From Copromyces sp. CBS 386.78 (Eukaryota > Ascomycota > Sordariomycetes > Sordariales > Sordariaceae), in NCBI GenBank assembly GCA_030685235.1, contig MU839138.1, positions 186,001 through 250,000 on the forward strand: a stretch of 64,000 bases of DNA. The letters run 5' to 3'. Positions 11,601 through 21,956 of the stretch are shown one piece after another; position 1 is the first letter of the stretch, and every line of letters begins with the position of its first letter. The notes under the pieces were generated by a model. It saw nothing but the letters and a program-made list of their open reading frames with translations. It did no database searches and was not told where the DNA came from. A program made the translations under genes and the position numbers.

Positions 11601-12975
11601 CATCTGGTACGCGCAATTGTATAATTAAAATTTAAAATACAATGTCGGAGAACTATTTCTAAATTTTAGAAGGCTATAGTAATTAGGTTTTATTAGTAGC
11701 CTTTTCGCCCGATAGCTAGCGGTTCGCATTTAATACAAATAATCGTATAATTAAAATCTAAAATATAATATTAGGGAACTATTTTTAAATTTTAGAAAGC
11801 TATAGCGGTTCGGTTTTATTAATAGCCTTTTCGCCCGATAATTAGCGATTTATATTTAATACGGACGATTATACAATTAAAATTTAGAATACAGCGTTAA
11901 AGAATTATTTCTAAACCTTAGAAGGCTATAAGGATTCGGTTTTATTAATAGCCTTTTCGCCTAATAGCTAGCGGTTCGCATCCGGTACGCGCGATAATAT
12001 AATTAAAATCTAGAATACGGCGTCGGGGAGCTATCTCCAAACTTTAAAAAGCTATAGCGGTTCAATTCTATTAATAGCCTTTTCGCCCGATAGCTAATAG
12101 CTCGTATCCGGTATACGTAATTATATAATTAAAATTTAAAATACGGCGTCGGGGAACTATTTTTAAATTTTAAAAAACTATAGCGGTTTAATTTTATTAA
12201 TAGCCTTTTTACCCGATAGTTAGCAATTCGCATCCGGTACGCGCAATTGTACAATTAAAATTTAGAATACGGTATTAAAGAATTATTTTTAAACCTTAGA
12301 AAGCTATAATAATTAGGTTCTTTTAGTAGCCTTTTCGCCCGATAGCTAATAATTCGTATCCGGTACAGGCGATCGTATAATTAAAATTTAGAATACGGCG
12401 TTGGGGAACTATTTTTAAATTTTAAAAGGCTATAGCGGTTCGGTTTTATTAATAGCCTTTTCGCCCGATAGCTAATAGCTCGTATCCGGTATAGACGATT
12501 ATATAATTAAAATTTAGGATATAGCGTTAAAGAGCTATTTCTAAACCTTAAAAAGCTATAGCCTTTCAATTTTATTAGTAGCCTTTTCGCCTAATAGCTA
12601 GCGGCTCGTATCCGGTACGTATAATAGTACGATTAAAATCTAGGATGCAGCGTTGTAGAGCTACGTCTAAACGATTAATATCAGTACTATAGCAAAATAT
12701 ATATCGTTTGACTATATTAACTATTATTTACTTACCGACGTTAGACGTATTAATATAGTTATAATAACTGCCGAAAGCCAAATTGTACTCGATAATCCAA
12801 AGAAATATAATTATAATTTAGGATTAAATAGGTCTTAGATTACTTGCAACAGTTAGAATATATTTTGGTTGCTACTAGAACGTCGAGCCTTTTGCTCTGT
12901 CTTCTAAGAGCGGATAATATTTATTAGTAGTGCAATAGGATAGGTTTTATTTATTAGTTTCTTACGAGATATATA
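8680..12975 (+). pseudogene. NACHT-WD40 NLR (HET-E/NWD-type) pseudogene inactivated by RIP
   Basis: The relic of a fungal STAND/NLR protein of the class that includes HET-E/HET-D incompatibility receptors. Reading through TAA/TAG codons, about 8690-9130 resembles the NACHT N-terminal domain (KVADFILSAKEIVDLIL block). Then comes a helical linker and at about 9773-9800 a P-loop remnant (KGxAG...KT), followed by Walker B-like and RPE-type NACHT blocks to about 10800. Ten WD40 units occupy 11420-12679. A conserved-looking C-terminal tail containing LDNPKKYNYNLG runs to about 12970. Nearly all stops are at former Gln codons, and frame is largely kept, which fits mutation by RIP rather than random decay. 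Introns were not resolved. N-terminal effector sequence before NACHT_N was not identified. Confidence 0.82.
11420..12679 (+). repeat. Ten tandem 126-bp WD40 repeats
   Basis: Ten units of exactly 126 bases (42 codons) with starts at 11420 + 126n. Each unit contains the blocks VLLVAFSP(N/D), SG(T)xD and IKIWD or their mutated forms. The units stay very similar despite heavy C-to-T and G-to-A change. This is the pattern of the internally homogenised (high internal conservation) repeats of fungal NLRs, which evolve by unequal exchange between repeats and determine ligand specificity. Confidence 0.9.
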
Positions 12976-13228
12976 ATATATTCTAAGTCTCTCCTAACTA
13001 CTTTCCCTCTATTTTATTTTTCTAGCGTGCCACTAAAAGGGTCTAGGAAGATAAGCAAATTTATAGGAATTTTATAAATTCTAATAACCTTCTACTATTG
13101 TTAAGATAATGTATTCTATTACGAAGAAGCAAGACTATTCTATCCTTTAACTCTCCTTTTGCAGGTGCCTGTGCGGTCCAGATGCCACGGGATTAACTCG
13201 TGACTGCCCAGTCATGGCTAAGGGTGGT
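12976..13228. other. Transition from RIP-mutated to less mutated sequence
   Basis: No gene seen. Base composition shifts to near balanced from about 13165 onward. Confidence 0.4.
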
Positions 13229-13593
13229 TGTGACGAACGGTAGTATGATCTGCCTAAATGGGATAGCTAAAGGTGAAGACTATTAGAAGACGTTCAGTGA
13301 AGCCAAAAGGTTCACAACCAGTAGGGTAACGTATACTTGTCTCAGTGATGATGATCTGTTGACTACTGTCGAACTATCTAGTGTCGAGGATTCTCGGGGT
13401 TCTTATACATGCCTTGTCCGTTCATGTAGACTAGCTCACTGGTGATGGCTCACCCGTCGTGAGCTGGCTCACCGTGAGCCCTCCTTGTCTGATCCTGGTG
13501 TCGGGCCTTACAATAGTTACATTGCCCTACCGTGAGCCGCTGGCTCGCCGGTGGCTTAGGTTGGCTCGTGTTATTCGCTTAAGGTTCGTAACA
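13229..13593. mobile_element. Solo LTR (365 bp)
   Basis: The segment begins TGTGACGAAC and ends GTTCGTAACA, a near-perfect terminal inverted repeat with the TG...CA ends of LTRs. It is flanked by GTGGT (13224-13228) and GTAGT (13594-13598), a 5-bp target duplication with one G/A change. The interior carries a cluster of GCTCAC/GTGAGC palindromes at about 13435-13545. No gag or pol sequence is adjacent, so it is read as a solo LTR left by recombination between the two LTRs of a retrotransposon. Confidence 0.68.
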
Positions 13594-14018
13594 GTAGTGC
13601 AATAGTAGAAGCCTCAACTCTCCTCGATCGGATAAGTGGTCTCTTCCTTGGTAGTGTTTAGGAGAGCTAACACAATTGTAGTAACGTCGCCACAGCTACA
13701 TGGTCTTCCCTAGTATAGATACGAGGATCGTGGTTTAACATGCGGCTTTATACCACCAACTGGGTGTTGAACGTACTCCAAGACTGACTTCACACTAGGT
13801 AGTAATTTGGCTCGTATGAGTAACGAAATACTATCCCTCTTTTATAGGCCTAGGTTCTTAGGTTCTAGTCGGATTCGCCTGTCCAAATATCTTGGGTTCT
13901 TACGCTTCGTAGTGTTGGCGGGGACGTTTTAATTGCGAGAAAGACGGCTCCCAATCCATCGCCCTGCGATCGTAGCTAAGAGATGTTGCAGTAAGAGCAA
14001 AGGGAATAATAGTTGACA
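13594..14018. other. Non-coding stretch beside the solo LTR
   Basis: Moderately GC-balanced, with no open frame of note and no recognisable family. It may be repeat-derived. Confidence 0.4.
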
Positions 14019-14111
14019 CAAGACGGAAACTACAGCACAGCGCTCCAGGCGGCCTCGGGAGAAGGCCACAAAGAGGTCGTCGAGATTTTACTCGACTATC
14101 ACGTGGAATGA
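14019..14111 (+). pseudogene. Ankyrin-repeat fragment
   Basis: A 30-codon stretch ending at TGA reads as one ankyrin repeat: GNYSTALQAASGEGHKEVVEILL. The TALQAAS and EVVEILL blocks are typical of ankyrin domains in fungal NACHT-ankyrin or HET-type proteins. Nothing upstream continues the frame because a TAG lies just before it. It is a scrap of a second NLR-like or ankyrin gene. Confidence 0.65.
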
Positions 14112-15290
14112 TCAGATCGTCCTTTGGCTACCATTATAGTACCGGTGCCCGAACCTTACTCTTGCATCCCCTGCCTTCAACCCCCTATCTTCTTCCTCCC
14201 TCTTCCTCCCTCTTTTTCCCTCTTCCTCCCATTGTAGGCGTCTTTCTATTTCGCAGCCCGCACCGTATGCATCTCTCTCAGCCACTCGACTCGTTTACAA
14301 AGGAGTTGGCGGCTGCGCTAATAGTGTGTTGCAAGCCAACCACCATGCTCGCATCCGTCCGTCTACGGGTAGGTGGGTTTTAGCCTAGCAACTTTTGGGA
14401 CTTCATCTCGATACCTTGGCTCTATTTTTTTTAGTGGTATTGTAATTAATGTATTAGAATGCTTTCTATTTAAGATCGTTTTGTTGAAATATTTACGGTA
14501 AATATCCATTTTGTGGAAGCTACGATCTCGCTCTTGTTGAGTTATCCCTTTTGCAAACTTCCACATTGCCTGGTTTCGGGGGGAGACGTATGGCGTGCAA
14601 CTAAACTTCTTTTGGTACTTTCTGCGGAAATCCTTAAAGTTATTATAAGCGTCGTAATATTGAATTTCAATTGCCTATCGCTTTATTCTCCTACTTGCTA
14701 GCGTTAATGCTGCCTTCCCGATCTATTATTAGCGTGGCAATATTTGTACTAGACCAGAGGCGGTTAGGCTTGGTTAAACTAGATTCGTTGGTGCGAGTTT
14801 ATCTTAGGAACTTTGTGGAAGACAGATAGCGTTGCATACCCGGCTGGGGCGTAGCAACTCTGGCGTTCCTGGGCGCAAGCTTTTCCTTGTCGATATAAGA
14901 AGCATTAGAATATTGGGCGGCGATCACGAATAAGGCTATCTAATTGCCGTTACCGGCGCTCTCATCTGGGCCCTTTAGAGGTTGCAATGCGAGTGTGATA
15001 TGTATTGTAATATGGCGTCGTCTACTTTGACTATTATAGTTCTGGCGGATCCTAGAGCTGTGGTTGCCTTGTCGCTCTTAACGCCGCCGTCACCTTGTTC
15101 CGCAGCCCTGGCATGCAGCTTTCTCAGCCAATCGATTCGTTTACTGACCGAGTGTAATCTTGGTGCAGTGTTAAGATGGTTAATTTTTCTTGTAATCCGC
15201 CTAATTATATTTATTTTTTTAGCGCCGCCTCCCTACCTACCGTAATGCCTCCGTCCGAACGATATGGAAATGGGAGGTGGTGGTTTAGTT
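14112..15290. other. Repeat-derived region with LINE fragment copies
   Basis: Contains a pyrimidine-rich run at about 14165-14231 and two partial copies of the sequence found near 345-445. One is at about 14230-14310 (TGTAGGCGTCTTTCTATTTCGCAGCCC) and the other at 15020-15125 (GATCCTAGAGCTGTGGTT, then CCGCAGCCCTGG). The small open frames here are not convincing genes. Confidence 0.5.
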
Positions 15291-15293
15291 TTT

Positions 15294-15415
15294 TGACCCT
15301 ACCACGTGATTAAAAGACCCGTTTCCTGTCCTTCCCACTCCCATACACAAGCTTAGTGAGGGCCAGACTAGTAGTTGGGTCGGTGACGACCAGCGAATCC
15401 CTGGTATTGTATATT
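15294..15415 (+). pseudogene. Decayed 5S rRNA copy
   Basis: The 3' half (about 15352-15414) is nearly identical to the intact 5S gene at 25169-25287, including AGTAGTTGGGTCGGTGACGA and AGCGAATCCCTGGT. The end reads TGTATAT instead of TGTATGT. The 5' half is strongly altered and contains small insertions, so the RNA would not fold as 5S. It sits at the inner edge of the transposon-rich arm. Confidence 0.8.
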
Positions 15416-16040
15416 TTTGTCTTTTAGTCTTCCTTTTTACCTTCTTTTTTTGACTGTCATCTTTTGCCTCTTCCATCTACAATGGTTTCTTGTGGGTGGT
15501 GAAGTTGACTTTTGCAACGTCAGGAATGGAAAGCGGAAACTTCTGAAGATGGGGACTCGCTACACTCGGATGTTGCAGCCAACGCTTCACTTCCATTCCG
15601 ATTCTTCGTTGATCATTGAATTACCGAAACTCGCCGTCTCTCATCACCCCCCACGGCTTTCTCATGCATTCTCTTTGGTATCTACCAAAAGAAGAGCGGA
15701 TGGGCGCATTCTAACTTCTACAGATTCCTGAGCTTAACTACACTCTTTTCCTGGCGGATCATGCTGACGAGCTTTATAGGGTCTATAGGGAGGCATGTCT
15801 CCTGGTTGTTCACTTTGGCGCCACGACTAATTTGTTCATATACCGTGTAAATTCGATTGTATTCCTCGAAACTGCAAACTCAATTCCCAACCTCCATCGC
15901 GTACAACTACTCGGAACTCTCAACTACGGAAGACCTAAGGCAACCCCCCATATGTCCACCTGAAGCATGGAACATTACTCCGGTTCACTCCTCAGTCGTC
16001 GATGATGGCTAGAAGATTTTGTCAGTTGGTTGTTCACTTA
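15416..16040. other. Intergenic stretch downstream of the 774-aa gene
   Basis: No supported gene. It is the 3' flank of the minus-strand gene ending at 16041 and holds the boundary between repeat-rich and gene-rich DNA. Confidence 0.5.
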
Positions 16041-18753
16041 TTAACGGCGAGGAAGAACCGTGGACTCACCGAATCGGCTGAGAGGGCTGCTCTTAGCCTT
16101 CTCCGTGATGTGCGAAATTGCGGCCTGCTTGGTGACTTCCGTACCGGCGGTGATGGCCTTGACCGTCGCCGCGGGCGGAGGGGTGATCTGGGACGTTGTC
16201 TCGGCCACCTCCTGGATGCGGGACTCCATACCGCCCATGATCTCCTGCTGTTTCTCCTCCGCAATCTTCTGCACCCGGTCGATCGCATCAGTCGCCCACT
16301 TGTTGAGGTCTGCAATCTTCTTTCTCATCTGAGCCGCTCCATCCTTGTCATCGACCGTGACCGACAGCTCATCGCACATGTTAAGTCCCGGCATGATGCT
16401 GTCCTTGGAGAGCTGCACCCACATCTTGGCGATGTCGCCAAAGACACCGAAGTACGCTCGCATCGTCACGGCCGCACTGTACAGCTGCGAGCGCTGGAAG
16501 TCCGTGTACGTGTAGTTACCAATCTTGAGATCCTTGTAGGGGTCAGTGCCGTCGGCGGCAACGATCATCTTGACGGTCTCGAGGAAAGGCTCGACGTGGA
16601 AGCGGATGCACATCTCGACAAGCGCCTCCATGGCCTTGAAGAAGCGAACCAGGTTGGTCACCTGCTGCTTGAGGTTGATGATGAGCTTGATACACTCGAT
16701 CAGGACCCTCTTGATCTCGGCCTGTTCAATACACTGAAGTCAGCAAACCTCCCCATTCTCAAAACCGGCATCAGAACAACCGAGTATTGACGTACCAGAG
16801 AAACATTGGCCTTGGTCAGCTGAGTCAGAGTAGCCTGAATCTGACCCAGCTTGTTCTTCTGTTCCAAGAGCATGTCGGTGGACTTGACATAGTTCTCTTG
16901 GGCAGTGGTCAGCATCTGCTGCGTCGTTGTCAGTCTGTTCTTCGCGGATTCCAGCACCGCCTGAGCCTGAGCGCTCTTGGCACTGATCTGCGCGGTTCGC
17001 TCTGCCTCCGACGTCATCAAAGGGATCTATGTTCATGGCTGTGTCAGCTCTGTCGAGTATACGAGCAGATCGGGATGGGGAGTACATACGCCATTAGCAG
17101 TGACACCTGGAACGGTTTTAGCTGTCGAGATGAGGGTGTTTGCCTTCTGATACTGCACGGCAAAATCTTCCTGCCACTTCTTGACTTTCTCGGAGTCCTT
17201 GGCCGGCCACTCGGAGGACGCGCTGCTGGACTTCTTGACCTCGTCGTTGATTCCAGTGGCGACCTATGATCGGTTTTATCTGGTTAGTTAACTTGTTCAA
17301 GACCGCAGTATGGGGTTCAAGCCGAAACCATACCTGGAGAGACACATTAATGATGGTAGACAAAGTTTGGCTCGGTTCGGACGCAGTGGCCACTTGCGCA
17401 AAGCGTGTCTTAGCATCCTCCAACATCGTCTTGACATAGCCGATGCTGTTCTTCTTGGAGTCTGTTCCTGTTCCGCCATTGCGAGCCTGTTCCCAGTCAA
17501 TGTTTCCCTCGGTGTTCTTTCCACTGACGATAACCTGCAGGATGGAAAGAAGGTGGTCAACACGAATGACTTCGGCGAATGCTGGGTCGGTAGCATTCTT
17601 GGGCACGGCAGTCGGCGCCACCGGGGCCGGCGCCGCCTGTTTTCCACCCGCCGGATCCTCGGCCGCAGACCCGTCCTTCTTGGGGTTGAGGAAGCCTCCG
17701 ACAATAGAGGCGCCCGCCTCGACCTTGGCGATCGGGTTCAGATTGGAAATGAAGGCGTGGGCAAATGAGTTGCCCAAGTTTGTGACGGCTCCCACCAAGT
17801 CGCCGACGATCTGCTGGCCCAGGATATCCCAACTAACGAGACTTGGTCAGTACAACACCCTGATGGCCTCAATATCTGGGAACATCAGCTCTCTTACCCA
17901 GTGGGGAACTTGTCCGAAGCCAACTTGAAAGCCTCGGAAGCAGTTTCAACCTGTTTTCCCATCAGGTTGAAGGCCTTCTGGGCTTCCTCGACGGTCGACT
18001 TCTGGTAGTCCAAGCGGGTTTGCTCGGCAGCGACGCAGATCTCATTGCTCAGGATAGCCTCTCTGGTGGTGTTTTCCTGTTGGACGCAAGCCGCGTGCAT
18101 CTCGCAGACGTACAGGAGCCAGGCCTCGAACTCCTTGTCCATTTTCTGGGCCTCCTCGAGACAAGTGGTCGATCCCTGCTTCAGGGTGTTTAGCTGGGGA
18201 CGCAGCATCTTCTTTGCGGACTCCGGCTCGCCAATGGTGGCAAGGATATCGTTGATCTATCAGAACATTCATCGGAATGTCAGTGATGCACTAGCACAGG
18301 CATGTGGGAACCTCACGACTGACCTTTCCGTTGATGACTTTCGAGGTCAACTGAATGGTACCCATACCCTTCTCCGCTGCAATGAATGCCATACGGCCCA
18401 TGTTACCGCACTCAACAAGATTGGCTTGGACCGAGCCGAATCTTATGATGGTTGGTCAGTTCCAGAGCCACAACACTGGAAGACGTTTCGTATGTGACAT
18501 ACCTCAAGTGATCGAACCCCTTGGGCTTGGGCGGTTCAAGCTGGATGTTAGCGTTTGGGCTCGAGCTAGCAACGAAGCAGGCCCCCATACAGCTGATGGC
18601 TGTGGGCGCGGCCTGGAGCAGTTCCGCCCAGTTGAACTGGAAGATCAGACTGCTCTTCATCTCGTCGATTACTTGAGATGACACGTCGGGAGAAAGCTCC
18701 CGCTTCTCCTGGGCGGCCAGGACAACCTGGAGATCTTGGGCATCGGAAGGCAT
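16041..18753 (-). CDS. Long alpha-helical protein, candidate pore-forming-type component (774 aa)
   Basis: Seven exons were assigned from splice signals and frame: 18503-18753, 18324-18441, 17898-18256, 17334-17832, 17090-17263, 16796-17026 and 16041-16733. The protein has no evident signal peptide. Residues about 130-242 and 467-544 are rich in Ala, Gln, Glu and Lys with heptad character. Between the helical parts, residues about 244-292 form a Gly/Ala/Ile/Leu-rich amphipathic or membrane-active segment, followed by a Pro/Ala linker. The C-terminal 230 residues are again helical and end in a basic tail. It is divergent from a second helical protein at 20615 and near a PI-PLC gene. The layout of coiled coil, short hydrophobic stretch, coiled coil is known from ClyA/Hbl/XaxAB-type alpha-helical pore formers. 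Assignment to that fold is an inference; I do not recognise a named fungal family. A structural coiled-coil protein is the main alternative. Confidence 0.8.
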
Positions 18754-19507
18754 GGTGACGTGCTAAAAGGTGCGTTTCAGAGAGAAAAAGAGGAAGTGCT
18801 TGCTTGTGTGGTCAAGAGAAACCTAGTGGTGTTGGTTGCGGTTGAAGATGAGAGTTGAAGTGATGGCTGGCGATTCACAGGTAGTTGACAAGAAGGCTCC
18901 CGACAATACTTATAGCCAGGCCGACGAAGCTTGAGGCCTCAACAACTGCCAAACTCATATCTTCCCGTCTACGTCCATCTGGCCAACGCAGCAGAGCTCC
19001 AGTCGTGATGCTCTCCCAGAAGGATCTCCTTAGCTCAAATTGGCTAACGAAGTGCTTGTTCGGAGCTGAGCGTGCATGCTGTTTCCAGAATTGGAAGGCT
19101 TGAGCCTCCCGGGGCTTGAAAACACAGAGCTGACTTTACACTAGTGTACCATCAAGGCATCAATAGGCCTGCCCAAGTGCCACGCAGAATTGGGAATATA
19201 CCATTCCCAAGCTCAAACACCTTGTCGTTTTCTTAGCGTGAGGGGGTGGCACACACACACACACACACACACATCGACAAACTGGTTAATACCACGAACA
19301 GATCAATCGTATCCCATTATGACTCGACGAAATCGATACCAAAATTGGTATAATCTTGATCGCTCGTATCGCTTGCGTTCGCTCTAGGTGTTTATACCGT
19401 CCTTTATCGTGTTATTGTGGTGCAATAGTGCCTTTTACGAACAACAACCAGAAGGCGCTCGTAAACCTGATGCTTCACAGTGGCGAGCCTCTTCGTGATA
19501 TCGCTTG

Positions 19508-19541
<34 letters not shown>

Positions 19542-20614
19542 CACCCCCTCACGCGGTCACGCCAAGAAAACGACAAGGTGTTTTTGAGCGAGGGAATAGT
19601 CGTTCTATACCCCAGAAAGAGCCGTCTAGTGCCATGCGGCTGAAACTTTATTGGGATCCCTCCCAACGGCAGATCTCCGAATGCATGGTCCACTACGGGA
19701 CTGTTTGGAATGCCGGCGTCTTGAACAACTAACAGGGGCATGTTCCCATGTGGACAAATGATAGAACAAGCTCAGTGCTTTTTTGACTTCTTTTCCATCT
19801 ACCTTGTATGTTCATCCACCAAAGAGGCTCAGTTCCAAACGATTTACCAAAATTGGTTAAAGGCATGGCTAGTGGAAAGCTGGAAAGACAATAGGAGGTT
19901 TCAAGGTGCGCAAGTTAACTCTGGGAAGGTCTAGTAACCCAATCGTACAGATGCCGTTGGACTTGCGCAGTAGGAATCTGCGCCTTCAGCCCGCACTCGA
20001 TCATCGGATGTAAGACCGCTGGCGATTCTGTGGTGTTCCGGGGCCATAGACCACTTCCAGACGTGGCTTTTCCTATCTAGAATGGAACGACGGCTGAGCA
20101 GTGGCTTTCTCGTTAGTTTGCGGGGTAATGATGCTATCCACGGGTTCGAGACCACGTCGAAATACGTGCATCAATACGTCGATATCAACATGTCACAAAA
20201 GCAAAGCGGAAAAGAACCAATGACGAGGCTCAAGTAGCAAGAGTATCTTACCGGATTGGGGGTTTTCTGCTGAAGCTGAGGCCTGTTCACCAGCTGAACA
20301 TGTGCGGAATGCAGAGGTGAGTTGTCGGGATAACTTTCAAGGAAGGGGAGTATCTTCCTCGAGGGGGAAAGCCTTCGGCATGGCCGAGAGAGTGTACGTA
20401 GGAGCAGCTAACACTACAGGTGGTCAGGTCATTTTCCCATTTGCTGTCACTGTACGAAGTTCCTGCAATGAACGGCAAGAAATAAGTATCTCTACACATT
20501 ATCTTTACCTAGTTCCCGGTAAACCCTATCTGTTATTGCATTTCCTCGAATTGCTTGTTCGTTACCACAACCGCCCTTTTACTACCTTCACCCACGTTTC
20601 AAACGCCCTTCATC
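18754..20614. promoter_or_regulatory. Divergent intergenic region of the two helical-protein genes
   Basis: A 1.86-kb spacer containing both promoters. It carries an inserted foldback element (19186-19627) and no convincing gene. Shared control of the two flanking genes from this region is plausible but not shown. Confidence 0.5.
19186..19627. mobile_element. Foldback MITE with CA/GT microsatellite arms
   Basis: The arms at about 19190-19274 and 19507-19612 are inverted copies of each other. The left reads CACCTTGTCGTTTTCT, GCGTGAGGGGGTGGC, (AC)n; the right is the reverse complement, with an extra 8 bases (a local CACGC duplication). Possible 10-bp target duplications flank it: AGTGCCACGC at 19176-19185 and AGTGCCATGC at 19628-19637. 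It encodes nothing, so it is a non-autonomous element. The duplication length would suit a Mutator-type source, which is an inference. Confidence 0.7.
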
Positions 20615-21956
20615 ATGGATCCCTCTGTTGTTCTGGCCCTCTTCAACGCGACAAACCCGGGTCTCGTGCAGATCGACCCTGCCGTTTACGCAGCGCTGCT
20701 TGGGGTATCACAGTCCCTACTGGCCGTGCAGTCCACACCCGGTGGGACCCTGACGACTCCTGAGCAGGATGTCAACGTGACCAGCCTCCAGAACAAACTG
20801 AACACCGCTGGAGCCCAGCTTCGCGAGATCCAGGACAGCTTGCATCCCATAGTGTCCCAATGCGGCAAAGACGTCATCGACAAGCTCGAGAAGGCCATGA
20901 CCAAGCTCTACAAGCTGGCGGTCTTCATCCGCGGCGATTACGACGACCGCGAGCCGGACATCACCCAGCGGGATGAACTTCTCAAGCAGGCAGTCCAAGC
21001 CTTCAAGGAGGTTGAGGATTGTGCGGAGACCGGCCTGAACAAGGTCAGCCGGTTCCACTCCCAGGTCGTGGAGATTGAGAACATGGTCATCATCCCCGCC
21101 AAACAAGATGTCGCTCTCTTGCTCCAGAACAACGAGAACGAGGTGAAGAACTTGAACGACCAGACCCAAAATTCTGAAGCAAGCGTCAAAACCCTGGAGA
21201 ACAGCGTGTGGCAGCAGTCGCAGGCAGTCAGTACGCTGCATAGCAAGATTTCCAGCACCAGAGATGCTAAGCTGGCTAGCGATATCACGGTAAGCACATT
21301 TGCCCATCGACTTCGTTCTGTCACTTTAGCCCAAACTTTCCATTTTTCTTTTGGCCAATCTGCTGACGCCGTATTTTGCCCTATTTCAGTTCACCATCTT
21401 CACACTTGGTATCGGCAACGCCATCAACGGCGGGCCCCTCGACCCTTTCAACCTGCAGGGCGACCTGGACGAGGCCAACCGGCTCCTGGCAGATGCCCAG
21501 AGCAAGTACGACACCGCAACCAACGACCTGAACAACTTGCGGACGAAGCGCATGGCGTTGGAGACTCGACTGAGCGCAGCCAGACAAACCGCGGCGCTCA
21601 TCCCGGGAGTCTCGACGTTGGCGGGCACCACGAACACAAACTGCATCATGCTGCAGCGTCAGTTTGGTCCCCTTAAGGATGCCTCGGCCCAACTGTTGAT
21701 CTCCGTGGGAAAGATCCAGTCGGATGCCACGGTGACACAGGCACTGGCTTACAGCAAGAAGGAATTCGCTGTTGGGCTGCTGGAGATTTGCAAGGATTCG
21801 CTCATGGATCAGGCGCTCTTGCACGAGGCGGCTATGGTCAAGGATGAGGTGATGAACGAGTATGGCGGCGCCGTTCCTGAAAAGGTGCAGGAGATGGCGG
21901 CCGAAACTTCTGAGCGGATGAGTCTCGTTGTTGCAACTCCCAGTATCCGTGCTTGA
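20615..21956 (+). CDS. Alpha-helical coiled-coil protein, candidate pore-forming-type component (413 aa)
   Basis: Two exons, 20615-21289 and 21390-21956, with a 100-base intron (GTAAGC...TTTCAG). The start is the ATG in ATCATGGATCCC; the frame opens upstream but has no earlier ATG. Residues about 50-225 form long helices with heptads. Residues about 225-250 (starting FTIFTLGIGNAIN) form a short hydrophobic, Gly-rich turn. Residues about 250-300 return to a strong coiled coil (NRLLADAQSKYDTATNDLN), followed by a C-terminal helical bundle. There is no signal peptide. The size and the helix - hydrophobic hairpin - helix order match the ~350-410-residue subunits of binary alpha-helical pore formers. 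That is a structural analogy from sequence pattern, not a recognised homology. Its divergent partner is the 774-aa protein and its downstream neighbour is a PI-PLC. Confidence 0.82.

Noticed and set aside
3869..12975. Starship-type giant element carrying the NLR as cargo
   Set aside because: NLR genes can be Starship cargo, but no DUF3435 tyrosine recombinase captain gene was found in the window.
15417..15731. Plus-strand frame of 104 codons with a hydrophobic start
   Set aside because: It begins inside the T-rich end of the 5S relic, has no family features and no splice partners.
20130..20160. GGGTTCGAGACC resembling a tRNA B-box
   Set aside because: No A-box, anticodon arm or acceptor pairing around it.
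20555..20614. Twenty-residue extension resembling a signal sequence before the 413-aa protein
   Set aside because: It would start at TTG; the first ATG is 20615, so no signal peptide is supported.
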